From the NCBI RefSeq assembly GCF_037975245.1, contig NC_092575.1, forward strand, positions 26,943,841-27,007,840: a stretch of 64,000 nt of DNA, in the 5' to 3' direction. The translations under genes were made by a program, and so were the position numbers. Shown here in pieces: positions 32,027-45,600 of this stretch (its first letter is position 1; every line of letters starts with the position of its first letter). The notes beneath the pieces were generated by a model, which worked only from the letters and a program-made list of their open reading frames with translations, was not told the DNA's origin and ran no database searches. Origin of the DNA: Apostichopus japonicus. Its lineage: Eukaryota; Echinodermata; Holothuroidea; Aspidochirotida; Stichopodidae.

Positions 32027-33631
32027 AGTTAAGAAAAACTTAATCCTTGTTTATCTGTGCAAGAATTGAAAAGAAGCATCACAAATTATAAACATACATT
32101 TAATAATTTTGTTTTGAAAAAGCATGGTTTCTACCAAAACACACAACAACATACTTGTCTTCATACATTAGTGTTATTACTCACTGGAGCAATGAGCCCA
32201 GATAAATGATGGGTTAAAGGTTAGAAGGTGCATCAGCCATAAATCACTTTTAGGCTACCCTTGTCGTGGGCTAGGCCCTACTGTACTACTCAGGCCCTAG
32301 GGTTATGTTTATATCATCGGATCCCCTTTTGAAGTCTTTAATTTCTTTATACTGTACCATTATAGTTCCCTTAGCCCTATTACTTGTATGTGAACCCGAG
32401 GGTTCAAACCCATGTCTCCCCCACTTTTCAGGCCTGCGTATATAGAATACATAGCTGGCATATACACTGTAGGGCCTTACAGTACAATTCTTAACTCATT
32501 GGACTGCTTCATATATGACTGATGATTTGCCATTTAAATGTAAATTTTGGGGCATCAGTGGAATTCCACTGAGGCCCCAAAATGAAAAGTCATTGATGTC
32601 CCTTCAAGTTTTCCTCACACCCTAAATCCCTGCTAATCCCTGCCCCCCCCCCTCCCTTTATAATTGCCTTGATTGTTACAGAGGCTGATCCGTACTGCGG
32701 CCATTTCAGGAACTGATTTTAATGTAGTTCATATGCAGTGTGCACTGGCTACCTCTGCTGTTCAACATGTACCCCTATAAAATCGATATTAAAATTTCTA
32801 ACCAACTTGAAGCTGCAAACATTATTCATACAAGTATAGTTGCACAACCAAGAAATCGTCTGGGCCCAAGTTTATTGTTACCATATATATTTGGTTGGAC
32901 ACTAAATTTGAGAACAGTAAAAACTGATATTTTTCAAATTGTGTTATTGATAAATCCTGGTGCTGCATTCAATTAGGCTAAGCCTTTTGTGCATAATCCA
33001 TAGTTGAAAATTATACGCTGTGCAGCGACTAGCACAGTTCCCAAGAGCTTTCATGAGGATTATTTCCAAGTTTACTCATTTAATATATCATTTACACTTA
33101 AATACGCCAACGTTTTCGACATAACGTTAGTCTATACTGTAGTTTGGGATCGAGTTAGTTGTTAGTGTCAATTACCTTAGCCTAGGCTCCGTCACTTTTG
33201 CTCACTTAGATATCTCACTCAGTACTAACATATTACCAAAATGTCATATTACAGTGACAACAAATGGCTGCAATTTATCGAAGCGTGGTTCTAAGAGCAA
33301 AATGTAGGTAATCCACTGATTTTCACTAATCCCAGTCCAGTTGCAGATGTGGTATCCAGGGCAGTGTGGGGATACGCTAGAAGGTTGCAGCGAACCAAGC
33401 TGATTGTTTTTAGCAGGTACGAAATTACGTAATCAACAATACCGCGTGAAACACACATTACAGAGAACTAGTCTTCGGAAAGGGAAACTCCCGAACTACG
33501 AAAGAAGGCCATGCGTTCAAGCAACAACAAGACGCGACTTCAACAACACGAACGGCGCGACTGTATTTCTAGCGGCTCAGCCAAGAGATAGTAGGATATT
33601 TTATGTACAGACATAAGTCTGCTAAACAAAG
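32027..33631. other. Divergent promoter interval between SDR and PNLDC1
   Basis: The SDR (minus) and PNLDC1 (plus) start codons face away from each other, 1.6 kb apart. The interval should hold both promoters and 5' UTRs. It has a 40-bp near-palindrome at 32544-32583 and a short C-run at 32642-32655. No further gene is evident. Confidence 0.5.
32544..32583. repeat. 40-bp near-perfect palindrome
   Basis: The half-sites ATTTTGGGGCATCAGTGGAA and its inverted partner match at 19 of 20 positions, with no spacer. It lies about 520 bp upstream of the SDR start and 1.05 kb upstream of the PNLDC1 start. It could be a protein-binding dyad, a cruciform site or the fused ends of a transposon. Confidence 0.85.
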
Positions 33632-36600
33632 ATGTGTGATCTGACGAAAGAAAACTTTCAACAGTTTTTCCCTGAAGTAAAAGAGCACATCGAAAAAGCT
33701 GCTTTCATTGGTAAAATTTGTCAGAAGTCAACATCGCATAACTGCTACCTGTGTAACGAATTGAACACAGAACTTGGCTCAATAGTAACATTATACTTGT
33801 TCAATATTTGTTCATAGAAAACCACTATGACCACGTATGCCTAAAAATTTGTGTTTCAATGCTTAGCGCTAACCAGTATAAATCGAAATAGAAGTTTGAT
33901 GTTGATATGCTTATTTCATTGTTAGCTTTGGCCGAACATAACTATAATACCTTGCAAAATTCGGTCCCTCAGTACGTATTGTTGATGATGTACTACTATA
34001 CTCGATTTTGTTAACCTACCACTACCAATACCTTGCCTTTTCTTTAATGTAACCTATGTAACCTATATATACCGTGTGGCATTAGTTGGGTTTGTCCATG
34101 GTTGCACATTGGCCTAAACTGTCGTTGCGCTGAATAAGGTACTATACTGCATCTACATAATTCCAGCACTATAGGGGGATAAGGATATTTGTTTGAAAAA
34201 AAACCCTGAAGCTCTATTCAATTTCGTATTGTAAAGTTGTTTTATTTATTAATTTATTTAGATGTGTAAAAGTAAGGTGGCCTGACGTTTCGATCCTAGC
34301 AGGATCTTCTTCAGAGGCTAAATGACAAGTGACTTTATTTAGATATAAGGACTGCTCGTAGGTACTATTAGAAATGAGGGATAACAATTAAGATGCTTTG
34401 TATTTGGTAGTTATTTGTCTAGTCTACAGATTATTTATGGTTAACTTATCATGCTCTTCTGGCAGCTTTAGATTTGGAGTTTTCAGGATTAACCGCAGAG
34501 ATTGACCATGTCAACAGCCTCTTTGATTCAGCAGAATTCAGATATCAAAAGTTGAAGATGATGGCAAAAAAGTTTACTATACCACAATTTGGTATGATTT
34601 TCTTTCTCCATGTTGATTTTTTTACCCAGGGAATGTATTTAAGTAACATTGATCCAGCTCGGTTAATCTGTGTAAGAAAATGTTTGCATCTGAAGACAAA
34701 CATTGAGCTTGCAATGGGAAAAATCAATTATTTTTCAATGGAATAAAACTATTCTCAAGTGCCTATCGATATTTCCCATGACCTGAAGTTCTCCTTATTT
34801 TGTTGTATTGTAATGGATATAAACAAACTTTTTTTTCTCACTAAATTTGAATCATTTAACTCAAAGAATAATGTATGCATCCATATTCCAAATCTTTTTT
34901 ACATGATAAATTCAATGAAGTACTTTAGTTTCCATTTTAATTTCATACTTCAGGTCTCACTGCTTTTGTGAAGACAAAGGAGACAAATTGGTGAGTTAAT
35001 TAGCTTATGAAAACTTAAACTTGAACATTCTATGACAATAGTAGATGAAATGCTGTGCAGCAAATTAAAACATCTTTGTACTTTAGTTAAAGAGTTAGAA
35101 GGCTTTACAGTTTCTTATTTGAAACCTTATCTTGATGAAATTTTATAATACGTTTGGTGGTTTTCGCCTCAATACTTTCTCTTTTAATGTTAAAATTAAC
35201 ATTTCTGCATTGTATCTTTTTGTCCTCTGTTGCAGCTACAAAGCCTACACCTACAATTTTTACATCTTCCCCGCTAGCTGGGGGTCAGTTGATTCCTGGT
35301 TGACGTGTCAGGTAAAATATTGTAACATGTCAAGTTAAATAAAAATTATTCATGTACTTCTTGCCCAGCTTCTTTTCTTACTTCATTTAATATTCTGTCA
35401 GTTTTCATTTGTTATGCAATTCTGTCACCTTTGTTATTAATGTTAAAATTAGGAAACACCATCTGAACAGTTGGCACTCTAGATTACTTCACCCCCCCCA
35501 CCCCCTCCTCTCTCACCCCAGAATAGACTTATCATAAAATAAATTGGCAGACAGAATATGATAATAAAAATAATATTAAAATAAATCCTAGAGTACAGTT
35601 AATATATATATAACATGTATGTGCAGTATAACCTAAACAGAAGAAATTCTTCAATATTTTTCAAAATTTGCAAAATATTAACAACACTTTGCATCTAAAC
35701 ACACTCCAATATATCAAACTTTCTCAGAGGAGAGGGGCCGAAACCCCAATCCCCACTCCCCCCCCCCCTCCCCAAATACAAAGATGATAGAACTTGCAAC
35801 TGGTTGTGGTGTGACTGCAAATAATGTTCTGGTCTTAAATTTCAAGTCGTGTATTCTTTGCAAAGGGACTGAATATGAAGGAAAAAGTACCAATCATTTT
35901 TAAAAGTATTATTTTGGTTGATTTATGGACTTGTAAAGCCACATTCATAATAACTTAGAAAATGAAGAGATACCAAAACCTACACCATAATACCTAAATT
36001 ATATCAGTTGTACAGTATGTGGTTAAGTACAGTACTAAGTTATACAGACAGTATTGCAGTTTAAATATTCCCTCATAGTAAATATGTATCTGGATAAGTA
36101 TGTGTTTACATCCTTTTTCATTGGAAAGATGACTGATTATGATTGTGCAATCACAGAATAAATGCTTGTCATCATAGCGATCAGGATGATCTCATTATGC
36201 TCTAGGATTAGGCTCATGCATATTAAATAATTTCTGCTTCTTTTGTTTTGCAGGCATCGAGCTTGAAATTTCTTTGCTGTCATGAGTTTGATTTCAACAA
36301 GGTAAACAAACACCTGAAAGCCACATTTCATATTTAAGACAACCATTACAAAAAAAAACTTAAAACAACTGACTGTTTCCTGAACCTTGCAGCAAAATAC
36401 TTACAGCAATGTGTAGTATTTACATACACCAAGTATTATTAGCAAGTGCATTCTGTCTATGTTGCTGGTTGGCTAATTGCCAAGATAATAAATTATGCAT
36501 ATTCATGAGCTATGGTCATGAAATTAGATGTGATTTGTCACTTGAGAATAAATATGTCCCCAGCCATCACTGATACTCCTCATGGACACTTCTCAGTTTG

Positions 36601-39600
36601 TGACAGATATCAGTTCCATTCCATTCAACCCCACCCCCCAATCCACCGCCTTATGTGAGGTCCCACATTAATTTTGTAATGATGTCATCGTCAACTATAA
36701 GCTTACGCTGGGCAAGCTCTTTTCATTAAAACAAAGTTTATGAAGTGATTTTTACCTTGTTGTTGTGAAGGAGACACTGCTCCAGGCAGTCCACAGATAT
36801 TCAAGCTGAGGCTCAATTTGTTGGAATCTGTATTCTTGTAGATGTTCTTTATTGGTGCTTATATCAACACATATTTACCTATATCTGTTGCTCTTTAACT
36901 TTGTAGTGGATCTACAAAGGTGTAAGTTATCTATCAATCGAGCAAGAAGAGGAACTCAAGTCACAGATGAAACAGTCTCCATTTAACTTAGCAAGGTATG
37001 AATAGTGGAGTAATTAGTCTCCATTTAACTTAGCAAGGTATGAATAGTGGAGTAATTATGTTGTATAACAAGGCATTGTATTATACACTTACAGTGTAAA
37101 ATTAACAGTCATGAGAAACAAAATTGGGAAAATTAAAAGAAGTGATATCTTTACCTGGGGATTTCATTATACTGTTTAAACCTCATTAACAGAAAAGTCA
37201 TGAATTTGTTCTAACTTTATGAAAATCTGCAAACTATATAACCTTTTAACCTCACACGATTATGCTGCATGTAGTATGCATTTTTTCTTGCATATAGTTT
37301 ATTTTTAAGTTTGATCAAACCAAAGCTCAAACAGTATTTTACTGCCCTTCACCCTAAAACAATATTTTTATAGATCCACTTAAATATCTAATTAAAGGTT
37401 ACCTCTATATCTGTTAATGATCTGGAAAGTCACAACTTCAAGGAAAAAGGTCTGAATTTTATTTTCTTGCAATTTAATTTTTGGCATACTACTTTCATCT
37501 CTGGCCTGCAGTACTGACACCATTAAAGTCACAAACCTATTATTTAGTGATTAAGTAATGACCAGAAATAGTGAAAGCAGCTATAAATGATTATTCATAT
37601 TGCTATGGTAACCTGTCTCTGCAGGGATATTGATGACGATTACATGCTGAAGGAAATACTTCGCAAGGTTAGAGACTGGCTCATGGAAGAACAAGAAGAT
37701 GTGATCTGTCTTGGTGAATTTGATGGTAAAATTTGCTCAATTTCATACATTCTTTGAAAGTTGTTTGCTTTATCATCATTGTGTTCATTTGGTTGCTAGA
37801 CATGTGTTTGTCTGTTCATTAATTTTGTGCATCGACTATATAGATATTTCTCTAACATTATTCACATTTTAAATTTTTAAATTTTAGGAATGGCAAGATA
37901 ACAAGGAATCAAATTTATCAAGCTTCAACAAGTCTTTGACCATGAGTTTGTGCATGAGAGTTGAACAAGCATCTATTTTGTATGCATCATATAGCAGCAT
38001 TTTCATTAACAATTACATTTATGTAAGTAAATAAAAGGAATAGAAGATAATACATGTAGATATATATATATATATTTTCAGGAAATCAGAAACAAGAGGC
38101 TCTTCACTTAATCAAGTTGCGTAATAGGATTCAATTTGTGACTTATAATCATTGAGCACAACTTCCTTTTCTTTGTGCTTTATATTCCATTAATTAACAA
38201 TCAATTCCAGTTTCATTAACATATAACAGTGTAATATGTGTTTAAGCAAACTTAATTATTTGACAGTTTAACCATTTATTCACGCTACAGCTTTACAGAG
38301 ACTCTATTTACAACTAGCCCTGAAAAAAGCTTTCCCATCTGTACATGTTGAGATCAAGGACTCTGGAGAGGTATTGACAAAAGTATTTCAAATCCTTTTA
38401 AAACTGTTGAATACAGGTGATCTGTTAATACCACATACAGGGATGTGCCCAGTGCCCACGCCGGGCGGCACTGGGGGGCCCTGCCCAACACTAAAAATTA
38501 CCGCCCAGCACTGTCTTAAAAATCGTGAATCCCGCCCAGCACTATTTTCATCTAACATCCCAACATTCCTAACAATATATTCAACAATTTAAAAATGTAA
38601 ATAGTTAGCAAAACAAGTACTTGTGTATGTGCTTAAAAAGCTACACAAGTGCCAGCATTTGGCATCTGAGCACCTTCAAAAATCGGGCACCTCCTCCCCC
38701 TTAGATTCCTCCCCCAGGACGGCGATCAGTATACCCAGCACTCAGGAAATCCTGGGCACATCCCTGCACATATGAGCAGGTGATGATTAGGTACTATTAA
38801 TGCTCCTCAGCCACATGGCCATTGTTGCCGCTCTTCCAGAATAGTCTTAAAGAAATTACAAACTTTGACAATTTATACCTGTTGGCATAACAAATAGGAC
38901 CTTTTCAGGTACAGAATTAAGACATTTTGAGGAAAGTCCTGGTCATGTGGTTATGTTCTCCTTTCAGGTTGTGGCCTCTCGGCTTACTTCTGCTGAATCA
39001 TCCACAGATGAACACCAGATAGCAGAGAAGTAAGTTTTATTGTACATTTCTTGTCCTTGAATATCCTTAAGTATCTGTGCAATTAGTTTGATCTAGGAGT
39101 TCTCATTTCCGAAACTTCCATGAAATATTTCAGTTTACTTAAGTTTTCTACCATTTCATATTTTTCTCAATTCACTTTATGTTTTATTATCTAATGACAT
39201 GATTTTATCTTTTATTTTCAGTCTTTTAGATAACCTCCTAGGCTTTTCCAAAGTCATAAGACTTCTCATCAAAAGTAAAAAGGTGAGCTTTATGAACACG
39301 AATGCTTGAAGAATTTATCAAAGTAAAGACATTATTTGTAGTGTCATTGCCTGCTCTTGTAAAGCCAATTTAAACTAGAGGTATCATCTGAAGTATGAAT
39401 AAGGTCCATGTGACCAGAACAGGGGCAATTAAGATTCTCTTACACTCAGATGATAGTGAGGGAACCCTAGAGAAGTTTGATGTAGTTTTTATTTTTTTAG
39501 AATCACTGACACAGATCAAAATTGATGATCTCTGTGAAGCCAGAGTGTCACAGACACCAGTCAAACAATTTGACATAATTGCTGACTTGTTGTAAAATGT

Positions 39601-42600
39601 TAGTAGTAGTTATACCATTATGGAAAAATGATGGAAACTTGGGAAATGTTCCATATGGGAATATTTTGTATAGTACGTGGAGCATTAAAGCTTTCTGACA
39701 ATTCGAAGCTTTGAAAGAGTGCTCACATATGCATTGTGTAATCAGTGACTTAGATGATGATCACTGTGTCCCTTAAAGGCATTGAAGACTCGCCCCAAAC
39801 CGCGTGCCATGCTCTGAAAAAGTTAACTTTCTGTTGCTTGAAAATGACGTTTTCTTCTTGTCGCTACAAAATGCAGACAAAATGAAACATGAAACCTTGT
39901 TATCTTTTATCTAGACCTGAGATGTCCACGCTGCTATGTACACTGTGTTGTGGGTATTGACCGTAGCTATATGTATTGACTGTACACTAGTGTCTAATTA
40001 CCGACGGTAGCAAGCTGTGTGTGTATTTTCTGGGATTGATGGTGGTGTCTAACACTTCTGTTACACCACATTTGAAACTAGGTCAGATTACCGGCATTAG
40101 ACGTTTCTCTTTGCGCGAGTCTTCACACCCTTTAAGTAACTTGGTGTAGGAATCTATTGATATTTCAACAAACATCTTTCCATCTCTCGATATGCAGCCT
40201 TTGATTGGACATAACTGTCTGACAGATATGCTTCTCATCTACGAAAATTTCATCCATCCACTTCCAGGTAAGTCTGTGTCTAGCTCTGCGGGTAATTAGT
40301 GTGACACCTAGAACATGAAAATACTATTAAGTGTGAGAATCAATTTCAGAATAATAATGATAACATTAATGACATTGATGTTCTACGTCCTAAAAGATGA
40401 TGTTGTAATAGCCAGTGTCATTGCATGCATGCACATATGTATGTATTTTAGATCCTCCTGCAAGCAGGAACTAGCAAAGAAGCCATCATTGGCTTATCAA
40501 AGCCACAAGCTGAGCGAAGTCAGTCTCTTAGATTTATATTTAACGTCCAATATGATGATGAATTTTCAATCTTCAACAACTCTGTAACTAGACAACATAC
40601 ATTAATCTTGGATTGACTTGAAATCGGAAACGAATCGAAAACCTTATAATTGAAAGGCATTGGCGTTAACCACTCAGCTGACACTCCTTATGTACAATAT
40701 ATATGTACATTAATCCTCTTAACTTTATTTGTTCAGTACTTTTATTCTCTGTGTTTATTTAATTTATATCAATCTATAGTAGTGATTTATCTCCTAAATC
40801 CTCTGCTTAAAAGATGAAAGTCATGAGTTTAGTCTTTTCTTTTTTCTATCTCTCCTTCTCTTATTCTTGGGATGCAGACAAACTCTCCGAATTCAAGAAA
40901 ATTATCCATGATCTGTTTCCCGTCATCATCGATACGAAAATTCTCATCAGGGAAAACAGAAAGGTAAGGACATTTGTTCTGTAAAACAACTGGTTGTATT
41001 TCAGCTCTTAAATTACTTAATGCAGTACTCTGTATTAAGAGAATGTAAATGTTTGGGGTGGGGTGGGGGGGTGGGTTCTCTCCAGTCCTTCCCTCTCCAC
41101 CTTTCCATCTTTTCCTCTCCTTCATTAATTAAATAAAGGATAAAAACTTGAGCTTATTCATATTTCTTTTCAAGTCTCTTCGAGGATTAGGAATTGATAT
41201 TGGAAGCACTGCATTGCAGTCTCTATATCTTACACTGAAAAAGTAAGTTGCTACAAGTTATGGTCACTACTTTTGTATGATTATTTTTCATTTTCATGAT
41301 ATTTTATAATATTATACTAAAATAACAAGTAAAAGAAAATCAGAATTGACATATCTAGGTGAGGTCTACTGGACTGTTCATACACCTATTGCTCATTGTT
41401 TCTCAATTATGATACTATTTTGCTTGGATAATCAAACCATTTTATCTGCCAGAATTATACTTGCACATGGGGGGGGGGGGGATTCAACATGTAACCCTGG
41501 CTATTTTATTCGACTTTTATAGAAATCATTTGCATAATAATTAATTTCCAGTTTCATGTCTGATTATATTTAAATCTCCACAAGTCTAGTGTTGTTGAGA
41601 TTTCTCTTTTGTTGTGTTGAGGGCAGTGAAAGTAATCTCATTTGAAATCACTCAATATATTTTGTTTTCCATCTTTTGTCTTGATCTTTATTTCAGTTCA
41701 GCTGCAAAATTATCAGCTCTCAATCCACCTACTATTATCATTCATCATACTAGTCCAAAGTATGGTGAGCTCATGATTGTATTCTACTGTATTGTATTAT
41801 ATTGCAATGTGTTGTTTTGATTGTTTTGTATTGTGTTGTATTGTATTGTTTTTGTATGGTATTGCTTTGTATTTTATTGTATTGTAATGTATTGTATTGT
41901 ATTGTTTTTGTATGGTATTGTTTTGTATTTTATTGTATTGTATTGTATTGTATTGTGTTGTATTGTATTGTTTTTGTATGGTATTGTTTTTTATTTTATT
42001 TTATTTTATTGTATTGTATTGTGTTGTATTGTATTGTTTTTGTATGGTATTGTTTTGTATTTTATTGAATTGTAATGTATTGTGCTGTATTGTATTGCAT
42101 TGTATTTTATTGGTTTACATTGTATTGTATTGTTTTTGTTGTGATTGCATGGTTTTCAATTGTTTTATTTTTTATTGATATAATTGTATTATATTACATT
42201 GTATTGTATTACATTGTACTGCTTTGTAGTTTCTTTTGTTGCATTGCATTGTAGTTTTTTAGTTGTTATTTCATAATACATAATACATTTTTTTAATTCT
42301 TTATACAAAATCTATCTTTTTTTACAGAGCATGCTGAACACCTCCATGAAGCTGGTTATGATTCCTACCTAGCTGGCTTTAGTAAGTTTAGACATCAATT
42401 AAAAAAAATAATCAATTTAAACAAGACTCCTTTTTTTCTTTTTCTGTTTTGGTACACATTAATTCTGTTCTTCTTATAAACTGATTTTGCAGTGAAGTTG
42501 CATATATTTACAGCAAAAAAAGGAAAAATGTACATGTATACATAAACCATATTGAAGTTATAAAAGTTTTCATTAATGAACTTTGAACCTGTCTACTTAA

Positions 42601-45600
42601 ACCAAACAACACATGAACTTTTCTCTCTCTCCTCCTCTACTGACAATTCCTGTTATATATATTTTTAAGTAAACACAGAGCTTAACACATGAGTCACTTA
42701 TTTTTTCATCCTTGCAGTTTTCATCAAGTTGGCCCATATGCTCACTGTGACCAAACTAGGGTGAATATATCTATACATATATATATATATGAGAAATACT
42801 TACCTTGAAATGACAAGAAAAGTTTACAGCCACTTTTATTAGCTACCAGTGTATATATAGTACCATGAATTGATCATCCCAAATATTTTTACTGTAAATT
42901 AGCATTTAGGTTTGATATTTCTTATGATGTGAAATACTGTTTGTTTGTGTTTTGTGTTTTTTCTTTAATGTTCTTTGTAAATGTACATTTCTTGTTTGGA
43001 TAGGAGAGCAAGTTCCCCTCTCATCACCTTCCATGATTACGTTCAATCCATCCAACCGTCAGTGAACAAACTTTATCTGATGAGAGCAAACATCGGATAT
43101 GTGGTAAGTAAACAACAAACATAGACTGTATAAACAGGATCTCTGGTATGTCATGTAGTTATAGGTGTACATAAACCAACAAAGATTATAATAATAAAAA
43201 TCCAAACATTATATCCTCCTTTAGCTGAACAGATGCTACAAATGGGTGAGCTTTGTACAAGATTAGGACACGACAGAACATACTTATATGGCACTAATGA
43301 AACAGAAAGGAAACTGCTCATCTTTTCAAATTTAATATTATATATATAAACTAATTTCAAGAGACCAGAATGTCCCCCATTCAGAGGCCTTTGTTGTTTT
43401 GGGGGATATTTTACTGTGACTGCATGTAGTCTACAGGCAGACATAAGACTAGACAAAAATAAGAGGGGGCAGGGAGGGGTGTAGGAAAGGGTCGGGATTA
43501 GGGAGGAAAAGTGAGTAGTTATCCTAATAATGACTTTAACTTTGTAAAGAGCTTTATAAAATTTGAGTACAATTGTGAGTTTATTTGTCCAATGTAGATG
43601 GTAGCACATGTTTTTGATTTTCCTTGCTAGAGCCTCAAGGGCAGTGACCCAAGTTACAACATTCCCGGATGGCTCTATGTTCAGTCTAAAGATTCATCGG
43701 CTCTAGATGCATCAGAGGTAATGAGGTGGATTATCCGTATTAATCTCTTACAGAGGTCTCAATGAGTCACTTCAAGTTAAGGTTCATTTGAGACATTACA
43801 AATTGTTTTGATTCACTTTACTTAATTTGCAAACAAAGTGACGGTATGCATCCATTATAACAACATAGTTACATTGATACCTGTGAGTACTTCAAAAACC
43901 TAATGCAATGTCCATGAGGGCTAGGATATGTGATTAAAAATAACATTGACAAGTACAAAACGACTGGCTGCAAATGCAAATGTACATTGTCGAACAGTTA
44001 TAAATGTACACCCGCAAAGAAATAAATGTAGTCAAAAATGAGTCTGACGTCTTGAAGCTACATTAACATTGAAATGTTCAATAAATCAAGAGTACTCAAA
44101 GGGTACATGAAAAAAAGAGCTCTCATACTGGTTACTCAGATTCCAAACCAGTTCTCCTTCTATATCGGCAGTGGCACTTGGGAACTCCCATGAGTTGTAA
44201 ATAATGGATTATATATGTATGTATTGTATGTATTTTAGATCCTCCTGCAAGCAGGAACTTGCGAAGAAGCCTCATTGGCTTATCAAAGCCGCAAACTGAC
44301 CGAAGTCAGTCTCATACATTCATATTTAACGTCCTTGATTATGAATTGTTAATTGTCAACAACTCTGTAACGGGACGACATACTTTAATCTGGGAGTATG
44401 ACTTAATGTCTGTTCTTTTGTTATTTTAAATGGTGCAGCTTGCAGAACTCTTTGAGGGGTACAGTACTGTTGACGTGAGACTCATAGATAGAAAGACAGC
44501 CATCATAGCGGTCAGCTCCTTTATTGGGTGAGTCCGATAGGTATAAATGTATGACATCCATAACAAACATCTCATCTGTCTTCTTCTTGCCTAGAGGCAA
44601 ATAAGGCCTCCACAGAGCATCTCCTTTCATCTCGGTCGGCAGCTGCGTTTCTGGCCTCATTCCAGGATCGCCAACCAGCCCTCTCTCTCTTTGTCTACTG
44701 TTCTGCGCCTTGTTGTTTTTGGTCGCCCTCTCTTTCTCCTGCCCTCTGGTGACCAAGTCATGCTGATGCCGACAGTCAATGAATTGAATATGAAACAGGT
44801 TTTTGAAAATGTTCTGTTTGAAAAAAATTCTGAAATGTTGATCTTTTAGACAAAAATCCAACACTTTAAATAGCCTTATAAGCCGTCTCAGAACAGGCAA
44901 TGGTAGGCCTGGTATATTTTCCTTGTTATAGGTTATGGGTGCTTTAACTGTTATTTTCATCAAGAGATTCTGCTTGTCATGCACCAGCTGATTGCACCTT
45001 TCAGAGGCAAGAGAGTAATCTGGAGTCATATAGAACACTTCAGTATCCTTTACAAGTTGTAGAGTATTGCAAGCTGGTTTGATCATGTACTCATGTCATT
45101 CTCAAATATTTGAAAAGATACTTGAGCAAACACTCGTGCAAACAAAAGTTAGTTCTGATGGTTGAACAATAATTCTTTGTACCTGTACTTAATTATAACC
45201 TCAATTGAACAACTGGACTATAGATTCACTGACAACTGCAAATTTCCCAGTTGAGGCTGCTTCCAATCAGGCATGTAGCCAGGCTATGGCTCAGGGGGAC
45301 CATCCTTCCCTATCCCCCCCCCCATCGGTGCAGACTGCTCTGCCTCCCCACCCCCTCCTGAGCCACTGTCATGTATATCAAAACTTGACTTCCCCTCCAT
45401 CCAATTCCTGGCTGCTACAGTCTTGCTTCCATCTCACGCCAAATGTTGCATGGCCCTAGCAAACCTTAAAAATATCTTGAAAGAGATTTTAACAGCTTTA
45501 ACTGACGAACTGATTACATCTTGTTTACATTTAGTATCTCTTGTTTTATAATTTCAACAGATGCAGAAATATTTTAAAAGATTTTAAAAGTGATGGACAG

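Noticed and set aside
33404-33616. 70-codon frame just upstream of PNLDC1
   Set aside because: Basic, low-similarity frame in the probable 5' UTR/promoter; no family features.
41802-42178. Overlapping CIVLYC-rich frames
   Set aside because: They come from the (TATTG)n simple repeat.
44421-45086. 221-codon antisense open frame, the longest uninterrupted frame in the window
   Set aside because: It overlaps PNLDC1 exon 19 in antisense, resembles no family I recognise, and its middle looks repeat-derived. Without transcript support I do not call a gene.
45270-45360. CAGGCATGTAGCCAGG-like end and C-runs as another hAT-type element
   Set aside because: No matching inverted end or target duplication could be found.
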